Positions 51,872-63,100 of a stretch of 64,000 nt of DNA are shown in pieces; the stretch's first letter is position 1, and each line of letters opens with the position of its first letter. The notes beneath the pieces are model-generated. The model was given only the letters and a program-made list of their open reading frames with translations, ran no database searches and was not told the DNA's origin. A program made the position numbers and the translations under genes. The stretch is from Flavobacterium agricola (GTDB lineage Bacteria > Bacteroidota > Bacteroidia > Flavobacteriales > Flavobacteriaceae): assembly GCF_025919725.1 (NCBI RefSeq), contig NZ_CP081495.1, positions 1,984,001 through 2,048,000 of the forward strand. The letters are read 5' to 3'.

Positions 51872-52714
51872 TTATTTAACAAAATATATATACAGAGGAA
51901 TGATAGCAAACAATGCCGGAACAAGGATTGAGAACCATAAACCTACTGCTTTAATGAACCCGTTGTATTTAGGATTATTAACCCCTAATGACTGGAATGC
52001 AGATGCAAAACCATGGCTTAAGTGAAAACCTAATACAATCATTGCAATTACATAACCAATAACAGCAATAAGTCCAAACTGCTCGTTTTTAAAGAAATCA
52101 ACAGTGATTTTGTATAAATCTTTATACCCTTCTTTAACTTTTAAATCTGTTCCTGCTTGGTAAAATTCTCTACCATTTTTAATTTCTAACTGACCCATTT
52201 GCACAGCAGAAACTGGAGCTGCAGAACCGTCAGTGAAATTATACACAGCAACTTCTTCTTCGATACCTGTCATTGGATTAGCAACTACAACTAATTGTTG
52301 TTGTAAAGGCATTTCAGAAAAATGCATTTTAGCCCAAAAGTTAACCATATGCGTTACAATGAACACTAATAATAATGTTCCTAAAACAGCCATATTTCTT
52401 GAAGCCCAAGAACTGTTTGTTTTATCATTTTTAACCGCATAACCAATAGGACGAGCCTTTTTGTTTTGTATTGTTAAAAGAATACCGTCGATTGCGTGAA
52501 ATAAAATCGAGAAGTACGTTACATAAGATAAAATTTTAACTGCCGGATTAGTAGTCATGAACAACGCATATTCGTTGAATTGTAAAGAAGTTCCAAAAAT
52601 TAATTGTAAGTTCCCTACTAAGTGACCCACTAAAAACACGCATAAAAATAACCCTGTAAGAGACATCCACCATTTTTTTGCGATAGATGACTTTAAAAGT
52701 GCAGATTTTGCCAT
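51872..52714 (-). CDS. sdhC: Succinate dehydrogenase cytochrome b subunit
   Basis: A single-subunit membrane anchor of the b558 type with about five helices and axial histidines in 'FLVGHLVGNL', 'ILFHAIDGILL', 'FIVTHMVNFWAKMHF' and 'LGFHLSHGF'. I start at MAKSALLKSSIAKKWW (280 residues), since the ATG at 52750 abuts the -7 box. It is longer than the family norm as I recall it (about 225-235): roughly 50 extra polar residues lie between helices 3 and 4 (about 147-205). It is first gene of sdhCAB. Confidence 0.94.
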   Translation of the reverse strand: MAKSALLKSSIAKKWWMSLTGLFLCVFLVGHLVGNLQLIFGTSLQFNEYALFMTTNPAVKILSYVTYFSILFHAIDGILLTIQNKKARPIGYAVKNDKTNSSWASRNMAVLGTLLLVFIVTHMVNFWAKMHFSEMPLQQQLVVVANPMTGIEEEVAVYNFTDGSAAPVSAVQMGQLEIKNGREFYQAGTDLKVKEGYKDLYKITVDFFKNEQFGLIAVIGYVIAMIVLGFHLSHGFASAFQSLGVNNPKYNGFIKAVGLWFSILVPALFAIIPLYIYFVK

Positions 52715-52751
52715 AGTATTAGTTTGAATGAATAGTTTTAAAAAAATCACA

Positions 52752-52782
52752 CAAAAATAACGCTTATTCAGCCTAATAACAA
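52752..52782 (-). promoter_or_regulatory. Promoter of sdhCAB
   Basis: On the minus strand, TTG (52782-52780), a 20-bp spacer, then TATTTTTG (52759-52752). The leader to the sdhC ATG would be about 32 bases. Confidence 0.8.
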
Positions 52783-52867
52783 TAGGCAGTGCGTTATTTA
52801 TAATGAATTTAAACAGCTACAACATTGCTTTTTTACGCTCAAAACAAACTAAAAATCAATACATTAC

Positions 52868-53728
52868 TTAAAAAGTACGCACGGTATCAAAATCGGTAAC
52901 AATAACATAATCTGCAAGATTATTATTTTCAGCAGCTAATTTATTCAAATCCGACTGCATAACGGTAGCAATTGTTACAACCTTTAAATTAGGGTCAGTT
53001 TGCTTTAAATACCAATAAATGCCTTCGAAATTATTAGAATGGTAAGATCCATGAAGATGAATAAACACCAAATTTTGTTTCCAAAACTTTAAAATATTAT
53101 GCGCCATGGTATAATCTTTTATCGCTTGTGCTTTCGGAAAGTTTTTGTTGGCATGCACCGGATCGTCAAACATTGCTAACATAGCTTTGTAAGCCGATAA
53201 ATTTTCGTCATAAGGCATTGGTAAAGCCGGAAACCATTGCTTATCGGTTTCTGGTAAAGCCAATAAAGCTTCTTCGCCTTGTTTAAAAAGCAAACTGGCA
53301 TAACGGCGCGGAATATTAGTTGCAATAACTGGAATGCTATTTTCTTTACTAAAATCAACAATAGGTTTGTAATCGGTTTTATAATTGTTCCACAAACGGG
53401 CTAACGTATCTAATTGTTTTGCGGAAATTTGATTTGATAAATATTGATTTAAAACCGCTTGATTATCGGTTTCAAACATTTCCATACCAACAACAACTTT
53501 ATGTTTTTGATGCAAGGTTTGTATTACCTTAAGTTGCAACCAATGCGCTGTAGAATTATCGTGCAATTCGCCAAAAAGTACCACATCAGCGTCAGCTAAA
53601 CTTTTTAAAAACTTTTTATCCGAAATTTTTTTACCAGATTGATTAAAAATCACAAACGGCTCTAATTTTTGGGCATGCAAACTTATGCTGATAAAAAAGG
53701 CAAGAATAATATATATATTTTTCGTCAT
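52868..53728 (-). CDS. ChaN family haem/iron-regulated protein
   Basis: A 286-residue exported protein with signal MTKNIYIILAFFISISLHAQ and no lipobox cysteine, so periplasmic rather than lipid-anchored. The ChaN fold is shown by 'ADVVLFGELHDNSTAHWLQLKVI' (near residues 49-71), 'KVVVGMEMFETDNQAVLNQYL', 'PVIATNIPRRYASLLF' and 'KQNLVFIHLHGSYHSNNFEGI'. Characterised relatives bind haem and are iron-regulated. No iron-uptake genes are adjacent. It is divergent from the alpha/beta hydrolase. Confidence 0.9.
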   Translation of the reverse strand: MTKNIYIILAFFISISLHAQKLEPFVIFNQSGKKISDKKFLKSLADADVVLFGELHDNSTAHWLQLKVIQTLHQKHKVVVGMEMFETDNQAVLNQYLSNQISAKQLDTLARLWNNYKTDYKPIVDFSKENSIPVIATNIPRRYASLLFKQGEEALLALPETDKQWFPALPMPYDENLSAYKAMLAMFDDPVHANKNFPKAQAIKDYTMAHNILKFWKQNLVFIHLHGSYHSNNFEGIYWYLKQTDPNLKVVTIATVMQSDLNKLAAENNNLADYVIVTDFDTVRTF

Positions 53729-53732
53729 AATA

Positions 53733-53744
53733 AAAGTACTTTTG
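53733..53744. promoter_or_regulatory. Overlapping divergent -7 boxes, chaN-like and hydrolase genes
   Basis: The palindrome AAAAGTACTTTT creates TACTTTTG on the plus strand (53737-53744, toward the hydrolase ATG at 53764) and the near match TACTTTTA on the minus strand toward the chaN-like ATG at 53728. The two genes would compete for polymerase. Confidence 0.4.
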
Positions 53745-53763
53745 TATTACTTAGATTCAAGTT

Positions 53764-54552
53764 ATGCTTAAAAACACAATTACTTATAAAAACGCAAAGG
53801 TTACCTACGTTTACAATCATTTAAATCTTAACAAACCTACAATAATTTGTTTACATGGCTTTTTAGAACACAAAACAATTTTTAATTTTTTATTTGAAGA
53901 TGAAGCTTTTAACGCTTACAATTTAATTGCTGTTGATTTATTGGGTCATGCCGAAACTGATGCAATTGGTTATGTGCACACCATGGAAAATCAGGCCGAA
54001 ATGATTATGCATTTAATGCAGCATTTACAAATACAAAAAACAAGTTTAATTGGCCATTCTATGGGTGGTTACGTAGCGTTGGCTTTTTTAGAAATGTTTC
54101 CGCAACACGTAACGCAATTATTTTTAATTAATTCTAGCGCAAAAGCAGATAACGATGTAAAAAAGGCTAACCGAGCACGAGGCATTGCATTGGTTAAAAA
54201 AAACGCAGCTGTTTTTATACAAATGGCCATTGCAAATTTGTTTGACGAACAAACCAAACAAAAGCAAGAAGCTACAATTAATGAACTTAAACAAATTGCT
54301 TTAGCCAACACAACGCAAGGCGTTATTGCCAATATGCAGGGTATGTTAGAAAGAAAAGATCGAGCATTTTTATTACACAATCACGATAATATTTACTTCA
54401 TTGCCGGTACAAACGACAACATAATTCCGATTGATGAAGTTCGGGAGCAACTTGTAGGCACAAAACAACCAATTAATGAAATAAACGGTTATCATATGCT
54501 TTGGTTAGAACAACCCGAAGCGATACAAAAAATCCTTAAAGCTAAGCTTTAA
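53764..54552 (+). CDS. Alpha/beta fold hydrolase
   Basis: A 262-residue soluble hydrolase. Oxyanion segment 'IICLHGFLEH', nucleophile elbow 'SLIGHSMGGYVAL' (Ser about 99), acid in 'FIAGTNDNIIPIDEV' and catalytic His in 'EINGYHMLWLEQPE'. The architecture is close to MenH-like and esterase-like proteins, but nothing decides the substrate. It ends inside a terminator shared with the AddB-like gene. Confidence 0.9.
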   Translation: MLKNTITYKNAKVTYVYNHLNLNKPTIICLHGFLEHKTIFNFLFEDEAFNAYNLIAVDLLGHAETDAIGYVHTMENQAEMIMHLMQHLQIQKTSLIGHSMGGYVALAFLEMFPQHVTQLFLINSSAKADNDVKKANRARGIALVKKNAAVFIQMAIANLFDEQTKQKQEATINELKQIALANTTQGVIANMQGMLERKDRAFLLHNHDNIYFIAGTNDNIIPIDEVREQLVGTKQPINEINGYHMLWLEQPEAIQKILKAKL

Positions 54553-54563
54553 GGATTTTTTTT
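54529..54563. terminator. Bidirectional terminator over the hydrolase stop
   Basis: AAAATCCTTAAAG, loop CTAAG, CTTTAAGGATTTT with A and T tracts. The hydrolase stop (54550-54552) is in the 3' arm, and the convergent AddB-like stop starts at 54562. Confidence 0.88.
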
Positions 54564-57361
54564 ATTTTCTTTCTTCTGTAAAAGGTAGATTGGGATCTAA
54601 AATTTCAGCCAATAAAGTAATTAATTGTGCTTTAAATTTTTCAATTATTTCATCAGTAATTTCGGTTTGCTTTAAATCTGTATCTTCAAACGAAATAAAT
54701 CCGCTTTTAATATTTTTAAAAGATATCAGCCCAACTTCAATAGGATAATCCTGAAACTTCGAATACGTCATTAAGGCATAACAAAGCAATTGAATGGCTT
54801 TGGTCTTATCTGCATTAACAATTAAATCGTTCCAATCGCGAACTTTAACATCACTTGGTAAAACAGCTCCTGATTTGTAATCGGTAATGCGATATTTGCC
54901 ATCTCGGTATTCAATTCTATCAACTTTACCGGCAATTTTAACCGGATAAGGCAATGCAGGATCTGTAAGTACAAATTCCTGATCATCTTCTAACGATAAA
55001 ATTTTAACCGCAGCACCATTGGCAATTTCTTGCTTTTCAAGTTGTAAAAAATCATAAATATATTTTTCTGCAACTTTATAAGCAATTAAGTTTTTACCAC
55101 TTGTTACATCACCAGATCCGTAAACATCTTTAAACTGCGCTTTAACTTCATGTTTAAAATCAGCAAGAAATTGATCTATAATAGCTTCTGACAAAAAGTT
55201 ATTAATGTACGGCTTGTAAAGGTTTTCTAGAACATTATGAATTACGGTTCCTAAAGTGTTTGCAGCAATATTTTCTTCAACCTCATCAATATCTCGTATC
55301 CCTAAAACGCGTTGTTTATAAAACGATAACGGACTACGTAAATACGAACCAATAGAAGATGGAGAAAACCCTTTACCGCTAGCAATATGATGCAATCTTT
55401 GTTGTAATAAATCTGATTTTGGCACCACAACTTCTGCTTTAGGTATTTCTGGAATTGAAGGTGTATAATTTAATTCTTGTAAATTATGGTTCTGTTGTTT
55501 TTCTATAACCAACTGGGTAATAAATCGTGATTTTTCGCCTTTATCAATTCCGTCTGCGGGTTCAGAATTGTACAACAAATACACGTTTTTAGCACGCAAC
55601 AACAAATGGTAAAAATGATAGGTATAAATAGCATCCTTTTCTTTAAACGTTGGTAAACCTAATTCAACTTTAACATCGTTTGGAATGAAGGAATTGGTTG
55701 ATTTTCCTGCCGGAAAAACACCTTCGTTTAACGAGGTAATAATCACGGTTTCAAAATCTAAAACACGGCTTTCTAAAACCCCCATAATTTGCAAACCTTT
55801 TAAGGGTTCACCTTCAAACGAAACTTCGGCCATATCAACCGTTTGTTTGTAAATTGCAAACAGCATATCGAGCGAATCAATAAGATGGTGCTTTTTTTGG
55901 TACGTGCTTATTTTTAATAGCACCTGAAATATGGAGTAAATAAAAGCTAAAGTAATTTCGTCTTCGTTTTGTAACGCATTCGATTTATCATCATCTTCAA
56001 AATCAAATTGTTCTTTTATAGCAAAAACAATTTCTAATAATCGTTCAATTACAGCATCAACACCAGAATTCCAAGGTTGGAATAATAAATTTAAAAGCTT
56101 ATCTCTATTTTTATCTTTTCTATCAGAAGATCCAAAAATAGCTGAATCTGGATACGAAACAAAAGTTATGTTTTTGGCGTTAATTTTATTAATAATTGCT
56201 TCACCATTAATTTTACTTTCAAGATAAGGATGCATTGCAACGGCACGTAAATCTTTATAATAAAACTCATAATTCGGACGGTTTAAAGCATGCAAATGCA
56301 GTTCGAACAATTTATGAATTAGCAATTGCGCAGGATTATTTTGAGCGCTATAACCCATGGTAATATTTAAAGCATCAACCGAGCTTGGCAAGGCTTTTAA
56401 CACCGGTTGCAAAAGTGCTTCTTGCCCTAAAACCAAGGCAACCTTATTTAAATTTTGATGTTCTTTTTGAATATTCTCGATTAACTTTCCTGCTATTTTT
56501 GCTTGCCCAATAGATTTTGGCGTACCAATAATTTGAATATTTTTGGTTTCTGAAAATTCGTTAACCACCCATTCAAACGGATTGTTTTTATAATATTCCC
56601 ATTGGTTGTAAAAACGACGAACAAAAAGACCGGCATCGTGATGTGTATCGTTTAGAAAAATGGCATCGATATCCCAAAAAACTTTTGCTTTTTGTGCTTC
56701 TAACATGCGCTGAAAAATAATTTCCTCCGCTTGATTTAACGCATTAAATCCTGCAAAAACAACAGAATGATCTGGAATTTGTTGCATGTACGTATTTAAG
56801 TTAGCAACCGCTTGTCGATAAACCAGCCCTTGATAACCTAGTTTTTTAGACAACAAATGTTCTGAAAAAGCTTGGTAATACAGCGGCAACTTGTCCCAAA
56901 ACGCGATAGATTTATTAATCATTTGGGTTGCTTGATCGGCTTCTAAATTCCAACGTTTTAAAACCTCAATATCAGTCAAATATGTAAAAACCTTTTTGGT
57001 ATCTAACAAATATCGATCGATTTCATTAAAATCTTGAATTAAAATTTTACCCCAATTCGCAAACGTATCAAACGATTGTAGGTTTTCGGTTTTGGTTAGT
57101 TTTTTGTAAACAGTATAAAACTCAAACAACAACTCAATATTATCTAAGGTGTTTATTTGCGCTAATTCTTGCACATATTCTTCAATGCTAATAATTTTAG
57201 GCACAAACAGATTTTTTTGTGCCCTTTTTTTAATGGTCTCAATTAAAAATACTTTTGCTCTTTGATTAGGAAGTACAACCGTTGTTGTGAAAAAAGTTTT
57301 CTTCCCAAACATCAAAAAGCTGTTGGGCAAGTTTTTCTAAAAAAAAGTCATCGTTTTTCAT
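54562..57361 (-). CDS. AddB-like PD-(D/E)XK nuclease protein, apparent N-terminal frameshift
   Basis: A large recombination protein: an inactivated helicase-like body plus a C-terminal nuclease. The nuclease site is 'YRITDYKSGAVLPSD' with 'KAIQLLCYALMTY' (QxxxY) at about 840-880. The intact frame runs 54562-57330 (922 residues, MPNSFLMFGKKTFF...). A better start is the ATG at 57361 (MKNDDFFLEKLAQQLFDVWEE): that frame leads to 'ENFF' and meets the main frame ('TTTVVLPNQRAKVF') if one base is dropped from the A6 run at 57290-57295 (T6 on the coding strand). So either a sequencing/assembly slip or a truncated start. It pairs functionally with the AddA-like gene at 60171. Confidence 0.85.
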
Positions 57362-57375
57362 AGCTATAAATATAA

Positions 57376-57406
57376 AAAAAACGCCCTGATAAATCAGGGC
57401 GTTTTT
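57376..57406 (-). terminator. Intrinsic terminator after ompA
   Basis: ACGCCCTGA, loop TAAA, TCAGGGCGT with A and T tracts. It separates the OmpA gene from the AddB-like gene on the minus strand. Confidence 0.9.
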
Positions 57407-57430
57407 ATATAACATTTTAACTTGTCAAAA

Positions 57431-58840
57431 TTATTTTACTAACTTAACTTCAACACGTCTGTTTTCAGCTCTACCTCTAGCAGTTTTGTTAGAAGCAACT
57501 GGATCTGCTTTACCAAATCCTTCTGAAGTTAAACGATCAGCATCAATACCGTGCTCTACTAAGTAGTTAACTACAGCTGCAGCTCTTTCTTTAGAAAGTC
57601 TTAAGTTTAATGCATCACCACCAGTTGAATCTGTATAACCTTCGATTCTGAAATGAGAATTAGGGTACTCTTTAAAGATTTCAACCATAGAATCTAAGAT
57701 TGGTAAACTTTGAGATTGGAAAGTATATTTACCAGTGTTAAATAAGATAGTTTTACCGTACTGATTTAACTTTTTAATATGCTCTTCTTTAACCTCAGGA
57801 CAACCGTTGTTAGCTACAGTTCCAGGAACGTCTGGACATTTGTCATCTTTATCTGGCACACCGTCACCATCTCTATCTGGCCAAGGACATCCGTCATTTT
57901 CTTTTGGACCAGGTACATCTGGACATTTGTCTAAATTATCAGGCACACCGTCACCGTCTGTATCAGGACAACCGTTGTAGATTGCTAAACCTGGAACGTC
58001 TGGACAAGCATCTTCGATATCAATGATTCCGTCACCATCTCTATCTGGACAACCTTGTAATTCTTTTGGACCAAAGTCGTATGGACATTTGTCATCTTTA
58101 TCAGGAATTCCATCACCGTCTGTATCAGGACATCCGTTGAATTCTTTTAAACCTGGTACATCTGGACAAGCATCATCTTTATCATAAATACCATCTCCGT
58201 CAGTATCTTTACCTCCAAATTTGAAAGAGATACCAGCAAAGTGTTGTAAGTGCGTAGCTACGTCAACATTTGGTGTTCTGTTATCATCAAATGAATACTT
58301 GTACGTTGATTGTAATGTTAAACCAACATTTTCAGTAAACCAGAAAGATAAACCAATACCACCATTCACAGTTCCTGCAGAAGCATCACCTAAGAATGTG
58401 TACCCCCCACCAATGTGTAAATATGGATCGAACCATTTTGTACCAATAACTTCTAAGAAGCTATATTTAATGATACCGTCGATACCGTAGTACATTAAAT
58501 CACCAGGATTTTCTACTGGGTAATCTCCAGGTCTAGTTAATCTTGGATTAACAAATTTGTCGATTTTGTTAACAGATCCTGTAAGTCCGAAAGAGAAATT
58601 ATCTCCTAAGTATCTATTAACATTAATGTAAGAAACTGAAGGAATAATGCTCCAGTTGTCTTTAGCATTAAAATAGTTAGAGAATTGGTCTCCAAATGGA
58701 CCAGCAGCGCTAACTCGAGCTCCGTCTACTGCGTTAGCCCCAAATGTTATAGACCAAGGATTGTTTGAATCCTGAGCCTGTGCTGCTGTTGTACCAGCTA
58801 ACATTAAGGAAGCTACAAATAATCTGTTTAGATTTTTCAT
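57431..58840 (-). CDS. OmpA family protein with thrombospondin type-3 repeats
   Basis: An outer-membrane protein of 469 residues that ties the membrane to peptidoglycan. Signal peptide (MKNLNRLFVASLMLAGTTAAQA), an 8-stranded barrel (about 25-205), then five calcium-binding TSP3 repeats of the form 'DTDGDGIPDKDDKCP' (about 213-345), and the OmpA domain with peptidoglycan motif 'FRIEGYTDSTGGDALNLRLS' and 'NRRVEVKLVK' end. This layout is a major surface protein in flavobacteria. It has its own strong promoter and terminator. Confidence 0.96.
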   Translation of the reverse strand: MKNLNRLFVASLMLAGTTAAQAQDSNNPWSITFGANAVDGARVSAAGPFGDQFSNYFNAKDNWSIIPSVSYINVNRYLGDNFSFGLTGSVNKIDKFVNPRLTRPGDYPVENPGDLMYYGIDGIIKYSFLEVIGTKWFDPYLHIGGGYTFLGDASAGTVNGGIGLSFWFTENVGLTLQSTYKYSFDDNRTPNVDVATHLQHFAGISFKFGGKDTDGDGIYDKDDACPDVPGLKEFNGCPDTDGDGIPDKDDKCPYDFGPKELQGCPDRDGDGIIDIEDACPDVPGLAIYNGCPDTDGDGVPDNLDKCPDVPGPKENDGCPWPDRDGDGVPDKDDKCPDVPGTVANNGCPEVKEEHIKKLNQYGKTILFNTGKYTFQSQSLPILDSMVEIFKEYPNSHFRIEGYTDSTGGDALNLRLSKERAAAVVNYLVEHGIDADRLTSEGFGKADPVASNKTARGRAENRRVEVKLVK

Positions 58841-58877
58841 ACTTGTTATATTTAATTACAATACGTTATAATCAAGA

Positions 58878-58908
58878 CAAAAATACATGGTTATAAGAAA
58901 TAAACAAA
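58878..58908 (-). promoter_or_regulatory. Promoter of ompA
   Basis: On the minus strand, TTTG (58908-58905), a 19-bp spacer, then TATTTTTG (58885-58878): an exact consensus. The leader would be about 31 bases. It fits a highly expressed protein. Confidence 0.85.
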
Positions 58909-58946
58909 TATTTTGCTTAAAAAATAAAAGGTTAATTTATATTATT

Positions 58947-60143
58947 TTAACTTAAAACTCCTAATTTTTTACCAACTTCTGTAAAAGCCTGAATAGCTTT
59001 ATCTAAATGTTCTTGTGTATGAGCGGCAGATAATTGCACACGAATACGCGCTTTATCTTTCGGAACAACTGGGTAGAAAAAACCTATTACGTAAATTCCT
59101 TTTTCTAACAACTCATCGGCCATGATTTGCGACAATTTTGCATCGTACAACATAACTGGTACAATTGCAGAATCTCCATCAATAAAATCAAAACCTGCCT
59201 TTCTTAAACCTGCTTTAAAGTAATTGGTATTCCATTCTAATTTATCACGTAAAGCAGTATCGTTTTGTAACAATTCAAAAACTTTTAAAGATGCGCCAAC
59301 AATAGATGGTGCTAATGAATTTGAAAACAAATACGGACGAGAACGTTGGCGTAAAATTTCAATAATTTCTTTTTTAGCAGTTGTATAACCACCCATTGCT
59401 CCACCTAATGCTTTACCTAAAGTTCCGGTAATAATATCTACACGGCCCATTACATTTTTAGCTTCTAGCGTTCCTTTTCCGGTTGCACCAATAAAACCTG
59501 CAGCATGGCATTCATCTACCATAACTAAGGCATCGTATTTATCAGCTAAATCACAAATAGCATCTAAAGGAGCAACTAATCCATCCATAGAGAAAACACC
59601 ATCTGTAACAATCAATTTAAAACGACGTCCGTCTGCTTGCGCTTGTTGCAATTGTTTTTCCAAATCTTGCATATCGTTATTTGCATAACGATAACGCGCT
59701 GCTTTACATAAACGTACTCCATCAATAATTGAAGCGTGATTTAAGCTATCTGAAATGATACAATCTTCTTCTCCTAACAAAGGTTCAAAAACACCTCCGT
59801 TTGCATCAAACGCTGCAGCATACAAAATAGTATCTTCAGTGCCATAAAAATCGGCAATTGTTTTTTCTAATTGTTTATGAATATCTTGAGTACCGCAAAT
59901 AAAGCGTACAGAAGACATACCAAAACCGTGAGAATCCATAGTATCTTTAGCTGCTTGTACAACCTCAGGATGTGAGGATAACCCTAAATAATTGTTTGCA
60001 CAAAAGTTAATTACTTTTTGACCTGTTGAAATAGTGATTTCTGCTCCTTGTGGCGAAGTAATAATTCTTTCGCTTTTATATAAGCCAGCGTCTTTTATGT
60101 TTTTTAACTCTTTCGATAAATGTTCTTTAATATTTCCGTACAT
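58947..60143 (-). CDS. kbl: Glycine C-acetyltransferase (2-amino-3-ketobutyrate CoA ligase)
   Basis: A PLP enzyme that cleaves 2-amino-3-ketobutyrate with CoA to glycine and acetyl-CoA in threonine degradation. 398 residues. The PLP lysine lies in 'IITGTLGKALGGAMGGYTT'; 'VDECHAAGFIGATGKGT' and 'NFCANNYLGLSSHPEV' are typical of alpha-oxoamine synthases, and the close match throughout favours Kbl over BioF or serine palmitoyltransferase. No threonine dehydrogenase (tdh) is next to it. It follows the AddA-like gene by 27 bp on the same strand. Confidence 0.94.
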   Translation of the reverse strand: MYGNIKEHLSKELKNIKDAGLYKSERIITSPQGAEITISTGQKVINFCANNYLGLSSHPEVVQAAKDTMDSHGFGMSSVRFICGTQDIHKQLEKTIADFYGTEDTILYAAAFDANGGVFEPLLGEEDCIISDSLNHASIIDGVRLCKAARYRYANNDMQDLEKQLQQAQADGRRFKLIVTDGVFSMDGLVAPLDAICDLADKYDALVMVDECHAAGFIGATGKGTLEAKNVMGRVDIITGTLGKALGGAMGGYTTAKKEIIEILRQRSRPYLFSNSLAPSIVGASLKVFELLQNDTALRDKLEWNTNYFKAGLRKAGFDFIDGDSAIVPVMLYDAKLSQIMADELLEKGIYVIGFFYPVVPKDKARIRVQLSAAHTQEHLDKAIQAFTEVGKKLGVLS

Positions 60144-60170
60144 CAGTGAAACGATTTTTACATTAGTTGC

Positions 60171-63100
60171 TTACAAATCTACAACTTCCACTTCATCAAT
60201 GCGAATATAACACAATGTTTTTTTAACAACTTCATATCCCATATTTAACAAAGCCTTTTCATATTCTAAAACCTGATTGATGTGCGATTCTTCTTTAGCG
60301 CCCGTTTTATAATCTAACAACGTAGCTTTATTATCAACTAAAGTTACACGATCGGGTTTTATAGTTTTAAAATTAGCATTTACAATACTGCGTTCGTTTA
60401 AAACCAATGCTTCAGGGTTGAAGTGCGCTGCAATCTTTGAATCATTAACGATGTTTTTTAATAAATATTTTATTTTATCAAAATCTTTATAATCAAGCTT
60501 TCCTTGTCTTAAAGCTTGCTCAGCAACAAAATCTACCTGATCCGGATGTAATACCGATGCCATTAGCTCATGAACCAAGTTTCCGTAATCAATCGCTTCA
60601 TCTTTACCCGAATGCCATAACAGCGCTTCTTTGTTAGCTAATTTTATTGCATCTGATGGCTTATTACCCGGTGTTACCGCTTCAATAACCTGATTGGTGT
60701 TTTGAACAACTTCGGTTTTAGAAACTTTTTGTTTGGTTCCAAAATCAAACACTTCATCATTTACAACATCACGAGCAATATCTCTTAAATATTCTAAAAA
60801 ATAAGCTGCAACCGAATTGGATTCAATAATCTTCGCATCAAGTTTAACATTTTTTTTCTCAGAAATTACATACAATTGCTCCCTTGCACGTGTTAACGCA
60901 ACATAGAGTACATTAATTGTATCTAATGTAATTTTTTCGTTAGTAATTTCAAATAAATTAGCAATTGCATCCGAATAATGTACAACTTCGCCTTTTTTAC
61001 TAATTAAAGCTTTGTTTAACGGAATGTTTTCGGTTGATGGTAAATCAACCCATAACGTATCTCCCGAAGTACGAATAATGCGATCGTTAACAAACGGAAA
61101 AATAACCACAGGAAATTCTAATCCTTTTGATTTATGCACGGTCATAATGGTAACCGCATTCATATTTTCGGGCGATGGGATGCTTAGCACTTCTTTTTTA
61201 TTGTGCCAAAAAGTTAAAAACTCATCCAATCCTAATTGCTTAGTTTCTTGTTCTAAAACCACATCTAAAAAGTACTGCACGTAAGCCGTAGCACTTTTTG
61301 CAGGTAAAAATAATGCTATTATATTTTCGCAAACCTGATATAAATCCTGTTTTTTATGGTTAGCGAAGTTAAACGATCGGTTTATGGTTGTCGTTAAAAA
61401 GTTTTCAAACTCGGTTTCGGTTTCAGTTTTAAGGCCTTTAACAATAAAATCATGCGTTGGGTTTTCGGGCAAATAGTTGTTTTTTAAATAAAACAAAGCA
61501 TCAAATTTAGCTTCGGTATCATTAAAATTACGCAACAAATGCAGCAAACTAATTATAAAGTTTACATCGTCAGCATTAGCCAACAAAAGCGTTTCTGACG
61601 AAATAATAGGGATTCCATTTTTTGTTAAATAATTAGCCAATAAAACGCCTTTATCTCGACGGCGCGTTAACAAAGCAATATCTTTGTAATTAAATCCTTG
61701 CACTAAGCAATTTCTAATAATGACTTCGGTTTTTTGTAAATACAAATCGTCGGATGTTACCTCATCGTCCACATCTTTAACATCTGGAATGAATTGTAAA
61801 GAAACATATCCGCCTGGTTTATTATTTGTTTTTTGAAAGCTATTTACCTCGTACATTTTATTGTAATCGGGGTTATTTAACTTGCTGCCCAAAAACTTAA
61901 AAAAATCGTTATTAAACGTAACAACCGCATCGTAACTTCGGTAATTTGTTTCTAATATGGTAACTTGTTTTTTTGCACTTTCAAAACCTTCATCTTTTGC
62001 ATCGGGTTTACTTAATTCAATAAACTGCTCCGGATTACCTCCGCGCCAGCGGTAAATAGATTGTTTGGCATCGCCCACCAACATAACCGAACCTAAATCG
62101 GTTTCTACCTCATTTCCGGCCAATGCGTTTGTTAATAAAGGCACCAAATTTTTCCATTGCATTTCGGACGTGTCCTGAAATTCATCAATAAAAAAATGAT
62201 TGTATTTATCGCCTAAACGTTCGTAAATAAAAGGTGCGGGCTGTTGTTGCACCTCGTTGTAAATAAGTTTATTAAATTCACTAATAAGCAACATATTTTG
62301 CTCTTTCTGAATCTGTTTAACTTCGTTAGAAATGGTATTAATTAAAGATAACGGAGTAATATTTTTTACCACATTATCAAATAACAGATACCTACCGGTC
62401 CAGTTTTTAATAGTTTCTAATTGTTGCCAAATGGTTTGTAAATCAGGGTTTACGGCATCTATATATTTTTTGTTGATGCGTTTTTCTAGCACGGCAATAT
62501 TATCGTATTCTAAAGCTTTAGTAAAATCGCCTTCAATAATTTTATTTAAATGATTGGGAATGGTTTTGCGCGAAAAAGCTTCTACCCCGTACGGCTGATT
62601 GCTAATAAAACTTAGCAATTGCTGCGCAAGATTGCAAACGCTTTCATGAATTACATTGCGATTTTCGATAACCTCTTTTCGAATTTCTATAAAGTTATCT
62701 AATGATATGTTTTGTATTGCCTCAAGCTCTTTGTCGTGATTTTCATCGCCAATTAAATTACCAATGCTTACAAGTTCGCGCGTAAAATCCCAACTTCCGC
62801 TTTCGTTTACCTTAGTAAGTGCAAAATCTAATAGTAAATGTGTTAATTGCTTCTCGTTTGTACTTCCGGCTTTTGCAATAATTCGATCAACAGCTTCTTT
62901 TATTAAGCTGCTTTTATCTAACGAAACCTCAAAAGTTGCAGGTAATTCTAAATCAATAGCAAAGGTGCGAATTAATCGATGCGTAAACTTATCAATGGTA
63001 GAAATATCGAACGAAGCGTAATTGTGGATAATGTTTTTTATTATCGCTCTCGATTTTTGTTTTATCGTGTCATTATCAAGCCCTAATTCACTACCAATGG

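Noticed and set aside
57850..58200. Tandem repeats as a CRISPR or satellite array
   Set aside because: They are codons of the five thrombospondin type-3 repeats of the OmpA protein.
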